64,000 nt of DNA from SABI01 sp963677695 (GTDB lineage Bacteria; Spirochaetota; Spirochaetia; Sphaerochaetales; Sphaerochaetaceae). Shown piece by piece: positions 1-8,246 of this stretch (positions are counted from its first letter, which is position 1; each line of letters starts with the position of its first letter). Location of the stretch: contig CAXXUJ010000002.1 in the NCBI GenBank assembly GCA_963677695.2, forward strand, positions 372,001-436,000, written 5' to 3'. Below the pieces are notes generated by a model. It was not told the DNA's origin. It worked only from the letters and a program-made list of their open reading frames with translations, and made no database searches. The translations under genes were made by a program, and so were the position numbers.

Positions 1-222
1 CTGCTGTACCAGTACGATGATGAAGAGGTGGGTGTTCTCACCCATTCCAATAAAATCACAACAAGACGTCCATACTATCAGGAACACCTCTCTGAATTGA
101 AGGAAGATGAGGACACATTCTATCTGATGTTCTCCTCTGCCGTCACAAAAGGTGGGGTCCTTGTTGACTCTCCCATGATGCATGAGTTATTCGATGGAGT
201 AGATGCAGGAGCAAAGCAATGA
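1..222 (+). CDS. 3' end of an unidentified gene (partial)
   Basis: The reading frame is open from the first base of the window and ends at a TGA at 220-222, so only about 73 C-terminal residues are visible. A GTG at 28 could serve as a start, but the frame continues upstream without a stop, so truncation by the window edge is more likely. The TGA overlaps the ATG of the branching enzyme gene as ATGA, which implies one operon and probably a linked role in glycogen metabolism. Proteins with DUF4912 domains sometimes precede GH57 branching enzymes in spirochaetes as I recall, but the fragment is too short to assign. Confidence 0.6.
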   Translation: MLYQYDDEEVGVLTHSNKITTRRPYYQEHLSELKEDEDTFYLMFSSAVTKGGVLVDSPMMHELFDGVDAGAKQ

Positions 223-1835
223 TCAAAAAGAATAAAAGCGCCATCGGCCTGATTCTCAATGCCCATCTTCCCTTTGTCCGTCACCCCGAATACCCCAGGT
301 TCCTGGAAGAGGACTGGCTGTTCGAATCGATCAGTGAAACCTATCTCCCGCTTTTGAGAATGCTCAAGAAACTGAGAGATGACTCTGTTCCTTTCAGGAT
401 CACCATCAGTCTCTCACCGACTCTCTGCACGATGCTTGCCGATCCTATTCTCCAGGGAAGGTTCACAAACTACCTGAGGATGCAGGAAGACCTCGGAGAG
501 AAGGAACTGATCAGGATATCACAGGAAAATCCCGACCTTGCACCGGTCGTCGAATCGTACGTTGCACGTATCAGAGATAATTTGAGTGACTATTTCGATG
601 AGTACCAGTGTAATATCCTGACAGGATTCAGCGACCTCGAAGAATCGGGGAATGTGGAACTGATCACCACCGCAGCGACCCATGCCTTCCTTCCCCTCTA
701 CAATGAATATCCTGCAGCAGTGAATGCTCAGGTGGAACTTGCAGTACAGACCCATGTCAATTTCTTCAAGAAACGGCCGAGCGGGTTCTGGCTCCCCGAG
801 TGCGGGTACTTCCCCGGACTCGATGAGTATCTCAAGAGGGAGGACCTCTCCTTCTTCCAGCTCGGAGCGCAGGCGCTCACCCTCAGTGAACAGAAACCCG
901 AGAGGGGAAACTACGCACCGATCGTCACTCCGAGCGGAGTGTACGCTTTCGCACGCGACTACCACCTCACGAATCTCGTGTGGTCGAACGTCGAAGGGTA
1001 CCCTGCTGACCCGGCCTACCGGGAATTCTATCGCGATATCGGATATGACCTCCCGATGCGTTATATCAAACCGTACATCCATGAACCGGAAGCACGCGCT
1101 TTCACCGGGTTCAAGTACTACGCGATCACAGGAAGTCAGCACAAGGAATTCTATTCGATCGATAAAGCACAGCAGAAAGTTGCTGAGCACGCCTCCAATT
1201 TCCTCTATGAGGTGAAACGGAAGACCGAGAAACTGGAGTCGATCATAGATCGCCCTCCCTTCTATACCCTCGCCTTCGATGCCGAACTCTTCGGCCACTG
1301 GTGGCATGAAGGACTGGATTGGCTGGATGCCATCATCCGTCGTGCGGCAGAGAACGATGATACGGGATTCAACACACCAAAGGATTATATCGCAGCCTAT
1401 CCTGAAGCTCAGGAGATGACTCCCGGATTCAGTTCCTGGGGAGAAGGGGGCTATGCGAATGTCTGGACAGACGGACACAATGTCCATGCCTACCGCCATA
1501 TTCACAAGGCTCTGCAGAGAATGGAGGAACTTGCTGTCCGCTTCCCCTCCCAGACCTCTTTGAAACAGCGGTTCCTCAACCAGGCCGCCCGTGAGGTGAT
1601 ACTCTCCATGGCCAGTGACTGGCCGTTTATCATGCATAACGGGACCAGTTCCTCCTACGCTTCGAAACGGCTTTTCGATCACGTGCAGAACTTCTCCGTT
1701 GTCTATGAACATATGTGCAAGAACGCGGTGAATACGGAATGGCTGGTGAAGGCTGAGAAACGGGATATAGTCTTCCCCGATATAGACTACAATATGTTCA
1801 ACCAGAACAGTGATCGAAACCGCTACAACGGCTGA
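219..1835 (+). CDS. GH57-family 1,4-alpha-glucan branching enzyme (DUF1957 type)
   Basis: This 538-residue protein matches the size of GH57 glycogen branching enzymes, which cut alpha-1,4-glucan and rejoin it through alpha-1,6 bonds in the cytoplasm. The nucleophile motif WLPECGY places the catalytic Glu at residue 194. The acid/base motif is FDAELFGHWWHEG with Asp354, the spacing expected for the family. The N-terminus (GLILNAHLPFVRHPEYP) is the usual start of the DUF1957 fold. The ATG overlaps the preceding stop (ATGA). A hairpin terminator follows 22 bases after the stop. A 446-codon open frame on the opposite strand is a shadow of this gene's codon use. Confidence 0.9.
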   Translation: MIKKNKSAIGLILNAHLPFVRHPEYPRFLEEDWLFESISETYLPLLRMLKKLRDDSVPFRITISLSPTLCTMLADPILQGRFTNYLRMQEDLGEKELIRISQENPDLAPVVESYVARIRDNLSDYFDEYQCNILTGFSDLEESGNVELITTAATHAFLPLYNEYPAAVNAQVELAVQTHVNFFKKRPSGFWLPECGYFPGLDEYLKREDLSFFQLGAQALTLSEQKPERGNYAPIVTPSGVYAFARDYHLTNLVWSNVEGYPADPAYREFYRDIGYDLPMRYIKPYIHEPEARAFTGFKYYAITGSQHKEFYSIDKAQQKVAEHASNFLYEVKRKTEKLESIIDRPPFYTLAFDAELFGHWWHEGLDWLDAIIRRAAENDDTGFNTPKDYIAAYPEAQEMTPGFSSWGEGGYANVWTDGHNVHAYRHIHKALQRMEELAVRFPSQTSLKQRFLNQAAREVILSMASDWPFIMHNGTSSSYASKRLFDHVQNFSVVYEHMCKNAVNTEWLVKAEKRDIVFPDIDYNMFNQNSDRNRYNG

Positions 1836-1857
1836 TCCCTGACACACCTTGTTAATC

Positions 1858-1888
1858 AATCCCTTCGATCATGAAGGGATTCTTTTAT
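1858..1888 (+). terminator. Rho-independent terminator after the branching enzyme gene
   Basis: A 9-bp stem (AATCCCTTC paired with GAAGGGATT) encloses a six-base loop and is followed by CTTTTATT. It separates the glycogen unit from the division cluster. Confidence 0.7.
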
Positions 1889-2019
1889 TCTCCCTGAATA
1901 TTTCATTACATCATAACAAATCACCTCATTTTCGTGAAATCATTCAATTGATGTGAACAGGTGTATAGTAGTACTCCGATTCTTTTTTATTATGGGCCTG
2001 TTTTTCTTTTCTATCTGCC

Positions 2020-2048
2020 TTGTGTGCAGGTGGGGGGAGGGCTATAGT
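2020..2048 (+). promoter_or_regulatory. Candidate sigma-70 promoter of the mraZ operon
   Basis: TTGTGT at 2020-2025 and TATAGT at 2043-2048 are separated by 17 bases. The predicted start near 2055 falls on the first MraZ box, so MraZ bound there would block initiation or clearance. The -35 element is only a partial match to consensus. Confidence 0.5.
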
Positions 2049-2051
2049 AAA

Positions 2052-2113
2052 TGGTAAGAAGTGGTAAAAATTCCCATAATATGGTTAGAAGTGGGTAGCA
2101 AAGTGGTAAAAGG
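2052..2113 (+). promoter_or_regulatory. MraZ-box array (10-bp periodic direct repeats)
   Basis: Repeats beginning TGG(T/G)T or TGGTA start at 2052, 2062, 2082, 2092 and 2104, for example TGGTAAGAAG, TGGTAAAAAT, TGGTTAGAAG and TGGGTAGCAA. The 10-bp phase (with 2072 empty and the last box shifted by two) puts them on one DNA face. MraZ of other bacteria is known to bind short TGGG-type direct repeats with 5-bp spacers upstream of its own gene, so this is the expected autoregulatory operator. The last box runs into the mraZ ribosome binding site. Confidence 0.8.
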
Positions 2114-2119
2114 GGTACG

Positions 2120-2584
2120 ATGTTAACTGGAGAGTATAGAAACACAATCGACGAGAAAGGTCGAATACTTATTCCCTCTAAAGTACGTACTGCCCTCGAT
2201 GGGCAGACAACCCTTATCATCACACGTGCCGTTGAAAACTGTCTGTGGCTCATGACTCCCGCCTACTTTGAGAAGATCAGGGAGAAGATCATGGACGGTG
2301 ACGGTGCGATGTTCAACTCCCAGACCCGTATTCTTCAGCGTATCATCATCGGTCAGGCTATGGAGTGTGAGGTGGATAAGTCGGGTAGACTCCTGATCCC
2401 GCCGCAGCTCAGAGGGAAGATCGGTCTTGAGGTGAAGGAGGAGACTGTCCTTCTCGGTATCTCTACCTACATGGAGCTGTGGAGTGTCCCTTCATACGAA
2501 AAATATCTTGATGAGAGTGAGGCTCTTTTCTCTCAGGCTTCTCAGAACCTGAGCGATCAGCTCTACACGGACGGGAGGAACTGA
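2120..2584 (+). CDS. mraZ: Transcriptional regulator MraZ
   Basis: This 154-residue protein carries two SpoVT/AbrB-like half-domains, each with the DxxxR signature: DEKGRILIPSKVR near the N-terminus and DKSGRLLIPPQLR in the middle. MraZ forms a ring-shaped oligomer that binds repeats at the dcw promoter and controls cell-wall and division genes. It is the first gene of the cluster, as in most bacteria, and sits directly behind the box array at 2052-2113. An AGGGG ribosome binding site at 2111-2115 precedes the ATG. The stop overlaps the rsmH start as TGATG. Confidence 0.95.
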   Translation: MLTGEYRNTIDEKGRILIPSKVRTALDGQTTLIITRAVENCLWLMTPAYFEKIREKIMDGDGAMFNSQTRILQRIIIGQAMECEVDKSGRLLIPPQLRGKIGLEVKEETVLLGISTYMELWSVPSYEKYLDESEALFSQASQNLSDQLYTDGRN

Positions 2585-3528
2585 TGGAATATGTACACAC
2601 CTCCGTCCTTGCAGCTCCAGTTCTCGAGTATCTGAAACCAGATCCCTCCCATCCCTATATGATTGACTGCACTCTAGGTGAGGGAGGTCACTCAAGACTC
2701 TTTTTGGAAAAGTATCCCTTTCTCAATGTGACAGGGCTCGACAGAGATGCCACGATCATGGAAAAGGCGAAGTTCCGTCTCAGCGAGTACGGCGAGCGTT
2801 TCAATGCAGTGAACACCTGGTTCGATTCTTTCCTCGAAACCTATGACGGCCCGGCTCCATCAGTCATCCTCTTTGACCTGGGAATATCTATTTTCCATTA
2901 TGCCGAGTCAGAACGCGGTTTCAGTTTCTCGAAAACAGAACGCCTCGATATGCGTCTCGATGAGGGGGCAAGAACCGATGCCTACGAGATCGTCAACACC
3001 TACAGTGAACAGGAACTGAGCAGAATCATCTTCACCTACGGAGAAGAGCGGTACGGACGAAGGATCGCCCGTGCGATCTGCACAGCACGTGCGGAGGAGG
3101 AAATTCTCTACAGTGATCAGCTTGCATCGATCATCTACCATGCGGTGCCTGCCAACTACCGTTTCCAGAGAATCCATCCTGCGACCCGGACCTTCCAGGC
3201 TCTCAGAATAGAAGTGAACAGCGAAATAGACCGTATCGTTCCCTCGATAAACCGTGCGATCGATATTCTCGCTCCCGGTGGCTATCTCGGAGTGATAAGC
3301 TTCCACTCCCTGGAAGACCGCCCTGTGAAGCACCTTCTCAAAGAGAGAGAGAAGGGGTGCACCTGTCCGCCGAAGGCTCCGATCTGCACCTGCGGAAAAA
3401 CCAGTGATATAAAAATCATCACCCGAAAGCCCGTCGTTGCTGACGAAGCTGAGTGCGAAGCGAATCCGCCATCACGAAGTGCAAAGCTGCGTGTCGCACA
3501 GAGAAAAGGGGGGGAAGCATATGTTTGA
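2584..3528 (+). CDS. rsmH: 16S rRNA (cytosine(1402)-N(4))-methyltransferase RsmH
   Basis: The 314-residue protein has the usual RsmH length and begins with the family signature YVHTSVLAAPVLEYL. It has the SAM-binding motif DCTLGEGGHS near residues 28-37, the segment FDLGIS and the late motif GVISFHSLEDRPVKH. It methylates C1402 of 16S rRNA at N4 in the cytoplasm. Translation is coupled to mraZ through the TGATG overlap. A cysteine-rich stretch near the C-terminus (CTCPPKAPICTCG) is typical of the family. Its end overlaps the ftsL start by 8 bases. Confidence 0.95.
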   Translation: MEYVHTSVLAAPVLEYLKPDPSHPYMIDCTLGEGGHSRLFLEKYPFLNVTGLDRDATIMEKAKFRLSEYGERFNAVNTWFDSFLETYDGPAPSVILFDLGISIFHYAESERGFSFSKTERLDMRLDEGARTDAYEIVNTYSEQELSRIIFTYGEERYGRRIARAICTARAEEEILYSDQLASIIYHAVPANYRFQRIHPATRTFQALRIEVNSEIDRIVPSINRAIDILAPGGYLGVISFHSLEDRPVKHLLKEREKGCTCPPKAPICTCGKTSDIKIITRKPVVADEAECEANPPSRSAKLRVAQRKGGEAYV

Positions 3529-3835
3529 TGGTTCTCCTTCTTTTTTACAGAGAAAAGATGCACTCGCGATTCTCGCGATGCTGTTCGCTCTTTTCCTCTT
3601 TTTCCTCTTCTCCGTTTACCAGATGGCTGAAGCCAGAAAGATAGAGCTTCAGGAGAGTGAACTGGTTAATACGTTCATCGCCCTCGAAGAGGAACAGAAT
3701 ATACTGCTCGCATATATCGCGAAGAGCTCTCTTCCCGAAGTGGTCCTTGTGACCAGCGGAGAACAGGGACTTGATTACAAGAAGATCGCAGTTGACGAGG
3801 CGACACTCGTCACGATGAAGGGAGGGGAGAAATGA
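3521..3835 (+). CDS. ftsL: FtsL-like septum protein
   Basis: The product is a small bitopic protein of 104 residues. It has a short cytoplasmic N-terminus, one membrane segment (about residues 17-36, rich in A/L/F) and an extracytoplasmic part rich in E, Q and L that could form the FtsL coiled coil. Sequence identity is weak, as is normal for FtsL; the assignment rests on topology and on its place between rsmH and the mur genes. I chose the ATG at 3521 because GGGGGGGAAG lies just upstream; the longer frame from 3437 lies inside rsmH. The stop overlaps murF as ATGA. No ftsI follows, unlike the standard order. Confidence 0.75.
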   Translation: MFDGSPSFLQRKDALAILAMLFALFLFFLFSVYQMAEARKIELQESELVNTFIALEEEQNILLAYIAKSSLPEVVLVTSGEQGLDYKKIAVDEATLVTMKGGEK

Positions 3836-5205
3836 GACAGCTCAACGGTTCATACCTTGCCTCTCTGATTGATTATCCTGATCCTTCCCGTTTCTCCCAC
3901 CTCACCATTGATGATATAGTCATCAATTCTCTATCTGTCCGTAAAGGATCGATGTTCGTGGCGATGAAGGGGGAACACACTGACGGTCACCGGTTCATCC
4001 GTGATGCGGTACATCGTGGCGCTTCTCTTATTCTAGCTGCATCTTCGAAGCAAACCGAGGTGGAAGTTCTTCTTTCAGGTCTTTCCTGCAGCGTTTTATT
4101 TGTAGATAATCCCCTTGCAGCCCTTCAGAAGATGGCTAAAGGACACATTGAACGCCATCACTCGATCACGAAGGTCGGTATCACCGGTTCATGCGGCAAG
4201 ACAACAACAAAAGAGATGGTCGCCTCTATCCTTTCACTCGACGGCGAGACCGCAAAGAACCCGGGCAACTACAATAGCGAGATCGGGCTTGCACTCAGTG
4301 CATTCACCATCACCGATGAAACGAAGTATTCGGTGTTTGAAATGGGTATTGATCGTGTAGGTGAAATGGACACGATGATCGATATGTACAGACCCCATGT
4401 TTCTCTCATTACGAATATCGGACTCTCCCATGTCGGCAAACTCGGTGCGGTAGCCATGACAGCGAAGGAGAAGGGGAAGATATTCCACAGTGAAGTGGAA
4501 GCATCGTTCATGAACGATGCTAGCAGATGGGTCTCTTTCATTTCACAGCGTCAGGGTGTTGACGTGACACGCTACGGGATGGAAAGTGCTCCCGTTCTTC
4601 ATAACCTTACCTCTCTTCACCTCGATGGATGGAAATTTGACTATCAGGGGCAGAACGTTCATCTCAAGGCGATCGGAAGACACAACATGAGCGACGCTCT
4701 TGCAGCCATTGCAATTGCTGAATCGATCGGTCTCGGTCCCTCTGAGATTGCTGAAGGGTTGAATAGATTCATCCCGGTGGAAGGAAGATCCAAAGTATCG
4801 TACGGAAATGTGACGCTTATCGAGGACTGGTACAATTCTTCTCTCGATTCAACGCGGAGCATTCTTGAATGTATCTCCAGAGTTCCCGTGAAAGGGCAGA
4901 AGAGAATCGTGCTCGGAAGCATGAAGGAAATGGGAAGCTACGGTCCGAAGGCACACGAATTTGTATCGAGAAAACTGAAAGAGAGTGGTGATGCATCGAT
5001 TTATCTCTATGGAGAAGAGATGAAGAGTGCCTACGACTACCTGAAACGCAGCAGCGGAAAAGAGAACGTATTTATTACAGAAGAATATGACAGGCTCCAG
5101 GAGCGTGTCATGGAAGATACACGGAAAGGAGACCTTGTCCTCCTGAAAGGTTCAAGGGCGATGCAGATGGAACGGTTGGTTCCTGCAATTCAGACAATAG
5201 GGTAG
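3832..5205 (+). CDS. murF: UDP-N-acetylmuramoyl-tripeptide--D-alanyl-D-alanine ligase MurF
   Basis: The 457-residue Mur ligase has an N-terminal UDP-binding domain (SLSVRKGSMFVAMKGEHTDGHRF), the ATP-binding loop GITGSCGKTTTKEM near residues 118-130, and a C-terminal ligase domain containing LGSMKEMG. It adds D-Ala-D-Ala to the UDP-MurNAc-tripeptide in the cytoplasm. The segment NPGNYNSEIGLALS after the P-loop is characteristic of MurF rather than MurC, MurD or MurE. It is the only Mur ligase in the window. It is translationally coupled to ftsL and lies 8 bases before mraY. Confidence 0.95.
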   Translation: MRQLNGSYLASLIDYPDPSRFSHLTIDDIVINSLSVRKGSMFVAMKGEHTDGHRFIRDAVHRGASLILAASSKQTEVEVLLSGLSCSVLFVDNPLAALQKMAKGHIERHHSITKVGITGSCGKTTTKEMVASILSLDGETAKNPGNYNSEIGLALSAFTITDETKYSVFEMGIDRVGEMDTMIDMYRPHVSLITNIGLSHVGKLGAVAMTAKEKGKIFHSEVEASFMNDASRWVSFISQRQGVDVTRYGMESAPVLHNLTSLHLDGWKFDYQGQNVHLKAIGRHNMSDALAAIAIAESIGLGPSEIAEGLNRFIPVEGRSKVSYGNVTLIEDWYNSSLDSTRSILECISRVPVKGQKRIVLGSMKEMGSYGPKAHEFVSRKLKESGDASIYLYGEEMKSAYDYLKRSSGKENVFITEEYDRLQERVMEDTRKGDLVLLKGSRAMQMERLVPAIQTIG

Positions 5206-5213
5206 GAAAGCGT

Positions 5214-6236
5214 ATGCAGACAATACTTAAAGCACTGCTTCTGGTCATCATTTCTTACGGCATGACAGCGTTTCTTCTGAAGCTTTTCATCAGTTTCATG
5301 AAGAAGCGGTCTCTGTATCAGGTGATCAATCCTGATGTGGAAGCTCATCAGGGTAAGGAGAACACTCCCACAGCCGGAGGTCTCTGTTTCATCGTCACTA
5401 CGACAATCCTTTCCCTCATCGCTGCTGATATCACACAGCCCTATGTATTCATTCCTATCCTTTCCCTCTGGATCTTCGGTGGAGTGGGAATGGCCGACGA
5501 TTTGATGAAACTTCGCAAGAAAGAGAATCTCGGTCTTCCCTCAGGAAAGAAATTCGCACTGCAGATCCTTGCAGCCGCGGCTCTCTACTACATCATGAAA
5601 ACAACCACAGCACTCGAATTGAATACGGTGAGTGCTTTCTGGAACCCTCAGACAAAGATCGACATCGGACTCTGGTTCCCGATCGCCTTCCTCCTCTACA
5701 TGGTCATCTTCGTGAACGCAGTGAATATAAGTGACGGACTCGATGGACTTGCTACGAGCGTTTCGATTTCACCTCTCTTCCTTGTGTTCGCCATAGCGAT
5801 TCTTTTCGCACACAGCGCACTGCAGCCGGTACAGCCGGCAATCGCAGAGGGTGCTGTGCATCTGGTTCCTGTAGTCGCGATCGTCATCGGCTCCCTCCTT
5901 GCCTTCCTCTGGTTCAACGGGTATCAGGCAAGTATCTTCATGGGAGATGTAGGCTCACACGCTATCGGCGGTTTCATCGGCGTGAGCGCACTTCTGATGA
6001 AGGTTGAGATCATCGTCGCTATATCAAGCGGACTGATCATGACAGAGCTCCTTTCATCATTCCTTCAGATCGTATCGCTCAGACTCTATAAGAAAAAAAT
6101 ATTCCTCCTCGCTCCTCTTCATCACCATTTCGAGAAGAAGGGAGTGATGGAAGGAAAGATTGTAACGAGATTCTCAATCGTAAGTGTCCTGCTGACACTT
6201 CTGGCAACATACTTGTTCCTGATCAAATACAAATGA
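5214..6236 (+). CDS. mraY: Phospho-N-acetylmuramoyl-pentapeptide-transferase MraY
   Basis: The 340-residue polytopic membrane protein has the MraY hallmarks: TPTAGG near residue 55, a DD motif in GMADDLMKL, NAVNISDGLDGLA with the conserved NxSDGLDGLA core, GYQASIFMGDVGS, and LLAPLHHHFEKKG near the C-terminus. It transfers phospho-MurNAc-pentapeptide to undecaprenyl phosphate, giving lipid I. GGTAGGAAAGCGT before the ATG is a plausible ribosome binding site. The following gene is ftsW, 19 bases on. Confidence 0.97.
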   Translation: MQTILKALLLVIISYGMTAFLLKLFISFMKKRSLYQVINPDVEAHQGKENTPTAGGLCFIVTTTILSLIAADITQPYVFIPILSLWIFGGVGMADDLMKLRKKENLGLPSGKKFALQILAAAALYYIMKTTTALELNTVSAFWNPQTKIDIGLWFPIAFLLYMVIFVNAVNISDGLDGLATSVSISPLFLVFAIAILFAHSALQPVQPAIAEGAVHLVPVVAIVIGSLLAFLWFNGYQASIFMGDVGSHAIGGFIGVSALLMKVEIIVAISSGLIMTELLSSFLQIVSLRLYKKKIFLLAPLHHHFEKKGVMEGKIVTRFSIVSVLLTLLATYLFLIKYK

Positions 6237-6255
6237 TGCTCAGGTAAGGGAAGCA

Positions 6256-7416
6256 ATGGATTATTCGGACTACTTTGAAGCACAGCAGACCATCTCCTCA
6301 AAAAAAACTTCCAAGGCAAACTGGCTCGACAGTCGATCCTTTCTCTTTCTTCTCGTTGTTCTCATATTAGTCGGGTGGGGACTTCTCACGCTCTACAGCG
6401 CAAGTTACGACGAGGCGATGAGACTCGCACTTCCCCCCTCCTATTTTTTCATACGCCAGGCCCTGTTCGCCTGTCTCGGCTTCGCCGTGTTCTGGATCAT
6501 GAGTATCCTTCCTCTTTCGTGGATACGTCATGCCTCCTATCCGCTCCTCGTGATCTCGGCAGTGCTTATGCTGATGACACTGTTCACCCCCTTCGGAGTG
6601 GAAAAGGCAGGAGCGAGAAGATGGATAGATCTCCCTCTTCTCCCTTCATTCCAGCCCTCGGAACTGGTCAAGATCGCAGTCATCTTCACCGGAGCGAAGC
6701 TGTTCAGCAGCAGTAAGAAGAAATCCGAGAGAAAAATGGACATCATCATATTCTTTGCTGTCATTCTCGTTTCTGCAGCTCTCATGGTTGCTCAGAAGGA
6801 CTATTCGACAACGGCCGTGTTCATCGCAACAGCGGGAACCCTCGTCCTTATTGCCGGAGTTGCTCTGATGCCTCTTATCAGCTTTGCTGTTGTTCTGGCA
6901 GTCCCGATGGTGATTTTTCTCCTTATAGAACCGTACAGAATCAGGCGGGTGGTCAGCTTCCTCTTTCCGACGATCGATCCGAGCGGGATGAACTATCAGG
7001 TGAACCGCGCCATTGAAGCAATCCAGAGCGGGGGACTGTTCGGGAAAGGGATAGGGAACGGCACCTACAAACTCGGCATCATACCTGAAGTGCATTCGGA
7101 TTTCATATTCGCATCGTTCGCAGAAGAATCGGGAGCTCTCGGAGTTCTCCTCCTTTTTGCCTTGTTCCTGGTCCTTTTTCTTCTGGGCGTTCACAGCGCG
7201 TATCAGGCGATCGGGACCGACTCCTTCATTGCATACCTCTCCTTCGGCTTTTCGATCATGATTCTCCTGCAGGCAATGGTCAATATTGCCGTAGTGACTC
7301 GTCTTCTTCCCCCTACCGGTATACCTCTTCCCTTCTTCTCGCAGGGTGGAACGAACCTCCTCGTTGTTATTGCTGAATGCGGTATTCTCTACCGATGTAT
7401 GAGGGAGGTAATCTGA
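6256..7416 (+). CDS. ftsW: FtsW/RodA-family SEDS glycosyltransferase, probably FtsW
   Basis: This 386-residue protein has about ten membrane segments. It contains the SEDS signatures RRWIDLPLLPSFQPSELVKIA, VAQKDYSTTAVF, GLFGKGIGNGTYKLGIIPEVHSDFIFA and PTGIPLPFFSQGGTN. SEDS proteins polymerise glycan strands from lipid II. The family alone does not separate FtsW from RodA; its place between mraY and ftsQ favours FtsW. The N-terminus is a short cytoplasmic tail of about 30 residues. The stop overlaps the ftsQ start as TGATG. Confidence 0.9.
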   Translation: MDYSDYFEAQQTISSKKTSKANWLDSRSFLFLLVVLILVGWGLLTLYSASYDEAMRLALPPSYFFIRQALFACLGFAVFWIMSILPLSWIRHASYPLLVISAVLMLMTLFTPFGVEKAGARRWIDLPLLPSFQPSELVKIAVIFTGAKLFSSSKKKSERKMDIIIFFAVILVSAALMVAQKDYSTTAVFIATAGTLVLIAGVALMPLISFAVVLAVPMVIFLLIEPYRIRRVVSFLFPTIDPSGMNYQVNRAIEAIQSGGLFGKGIGNGTYKLGIIPEVHSDFIFASFAEESGALGVLLLFALFLVLFLLGVHSAYQAIGTDSFIAYLSFGFSIMILLQAMVNIAVVTRLLPPTGIPLPFFSQGGTNLLVVIAECGILYRCMREVI

Positions 7417-8243
7417 TGATTGACTATACCTATACAGCAGGATTTGACTATGATACCGTCCGCTCCTTTCCCTCAAACGAAGCAGTAAGGGAGAGAAAGG
7501 CATCCCGTTCCTTCTCTATGGTTCAGAAAATGACCATGGCTTTGCTTATCTTCGTCGCTTCCTGTGCACTCCTTCTGCTTACGCTTCAGTCAATCCCCTT
7601 CTTCGATATCCAGAGCGTTGACATCAACGGAACAGCCGGTGCTGTTCCACCCTCTCTTTCCGTTCCGAGCCTTCAGGATAAGGTATCAGGTGCATCCATC
7701 TTCTCTTTTGCTCCCGAGCATCTCAATGCGAAGCTCATGGCACATCCACTCGTTCGACTCTCTGAGGTTGAGAGGAAACAGCACGCTCTTTCCGTTTCCC
7801 TTTCCCTCCATACCCCAGATATGATTATGGAAGGAACAGGAACTGATGGACAAACCTACCAGGCGGCACGCATAGAGGGAAGATTCATAGAGATAAGCGG
7901 GGAAGATTATATCTATTTGTCTCAGATGATTCCTTCAGTCTCGATAGAAAAAAAAATGGGTATAGAACTCGCCTTGGGTGAAGGTGAACAGATTGCTGAA
8001 GTATACCTTGGATCACAAGTACCCTCGGGTAATCTGGACGGAAATATTTCCTTACATATTCCACAATACCATGTTAGTATCGATGTCAGGGAAGAGACCT
8101 CTCTGAACCGCTTGCATACCGCTCTCCAATTGATTAGACTTGATAGCGAGAGTGACGGCTTTGGCTATGCCTCTCCTAGGGGTATCTGGTATGATCTCTC
8201 TCAGCAGTCTCTTGTAGAAAAACAAAACACGAATCGGAGGTGA
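7416..8243 (+). CDS. ftsQ: Cell division protein FtsQ/DivIB-like
   Basis: The product is a bitopic protein of 275 residues: a cytoplasmic N-terminus of about 35 residues, one membrane segment (MALLIFVASCALLLLTLQS) and then a POTRA-like start (FFDIQSVDINGTAG). FtsQ/DivIB links FtsL and its partners at the septum. Assignment rests on topology, length and position before ftsA and ftsZ; the sequence is divergent. The start at 7416 is chosen because GAGGGAGGT lies just upstream and the ATG overlaps the ftsW stop. The frame extends to 7377, but that region is inside ftsW. Next is ftsA after only three bases. Confidence 0.8.
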   Translation: MIDYTYTAGFDYDTVRSFPSNEAVRERKASRSFSMVQKMTMALLIFVASCALLLLTLQSIPFFDIQSVDINGTAGAVPPSLSVPSLQDKVSGASIFSFAPEHLNAKLMAHPLVRLSEVERKQHALSVSLSLHTPDMIMEGTGTDGQTYQAARIEGRFIEISGEDYIYLSQMIPSVSIEKKMGIELALGEGEQIAEVYLGSQVPSGNLDGNISLHIPQYHVSIDVREETSLNRLHTALQLIRLDSESDGFGYASPRGIWYDLSQQSLVEKQNTNRR

Positions 8244-8246
8244 AAA

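Noticed and set aside
519..1859. 446-codon open frame antisense to the branching enzyme gene
   Set aside because: The sense frame has full catalytic motifs. The antisense frame lacks domain-like sequence and arises from codon bias.
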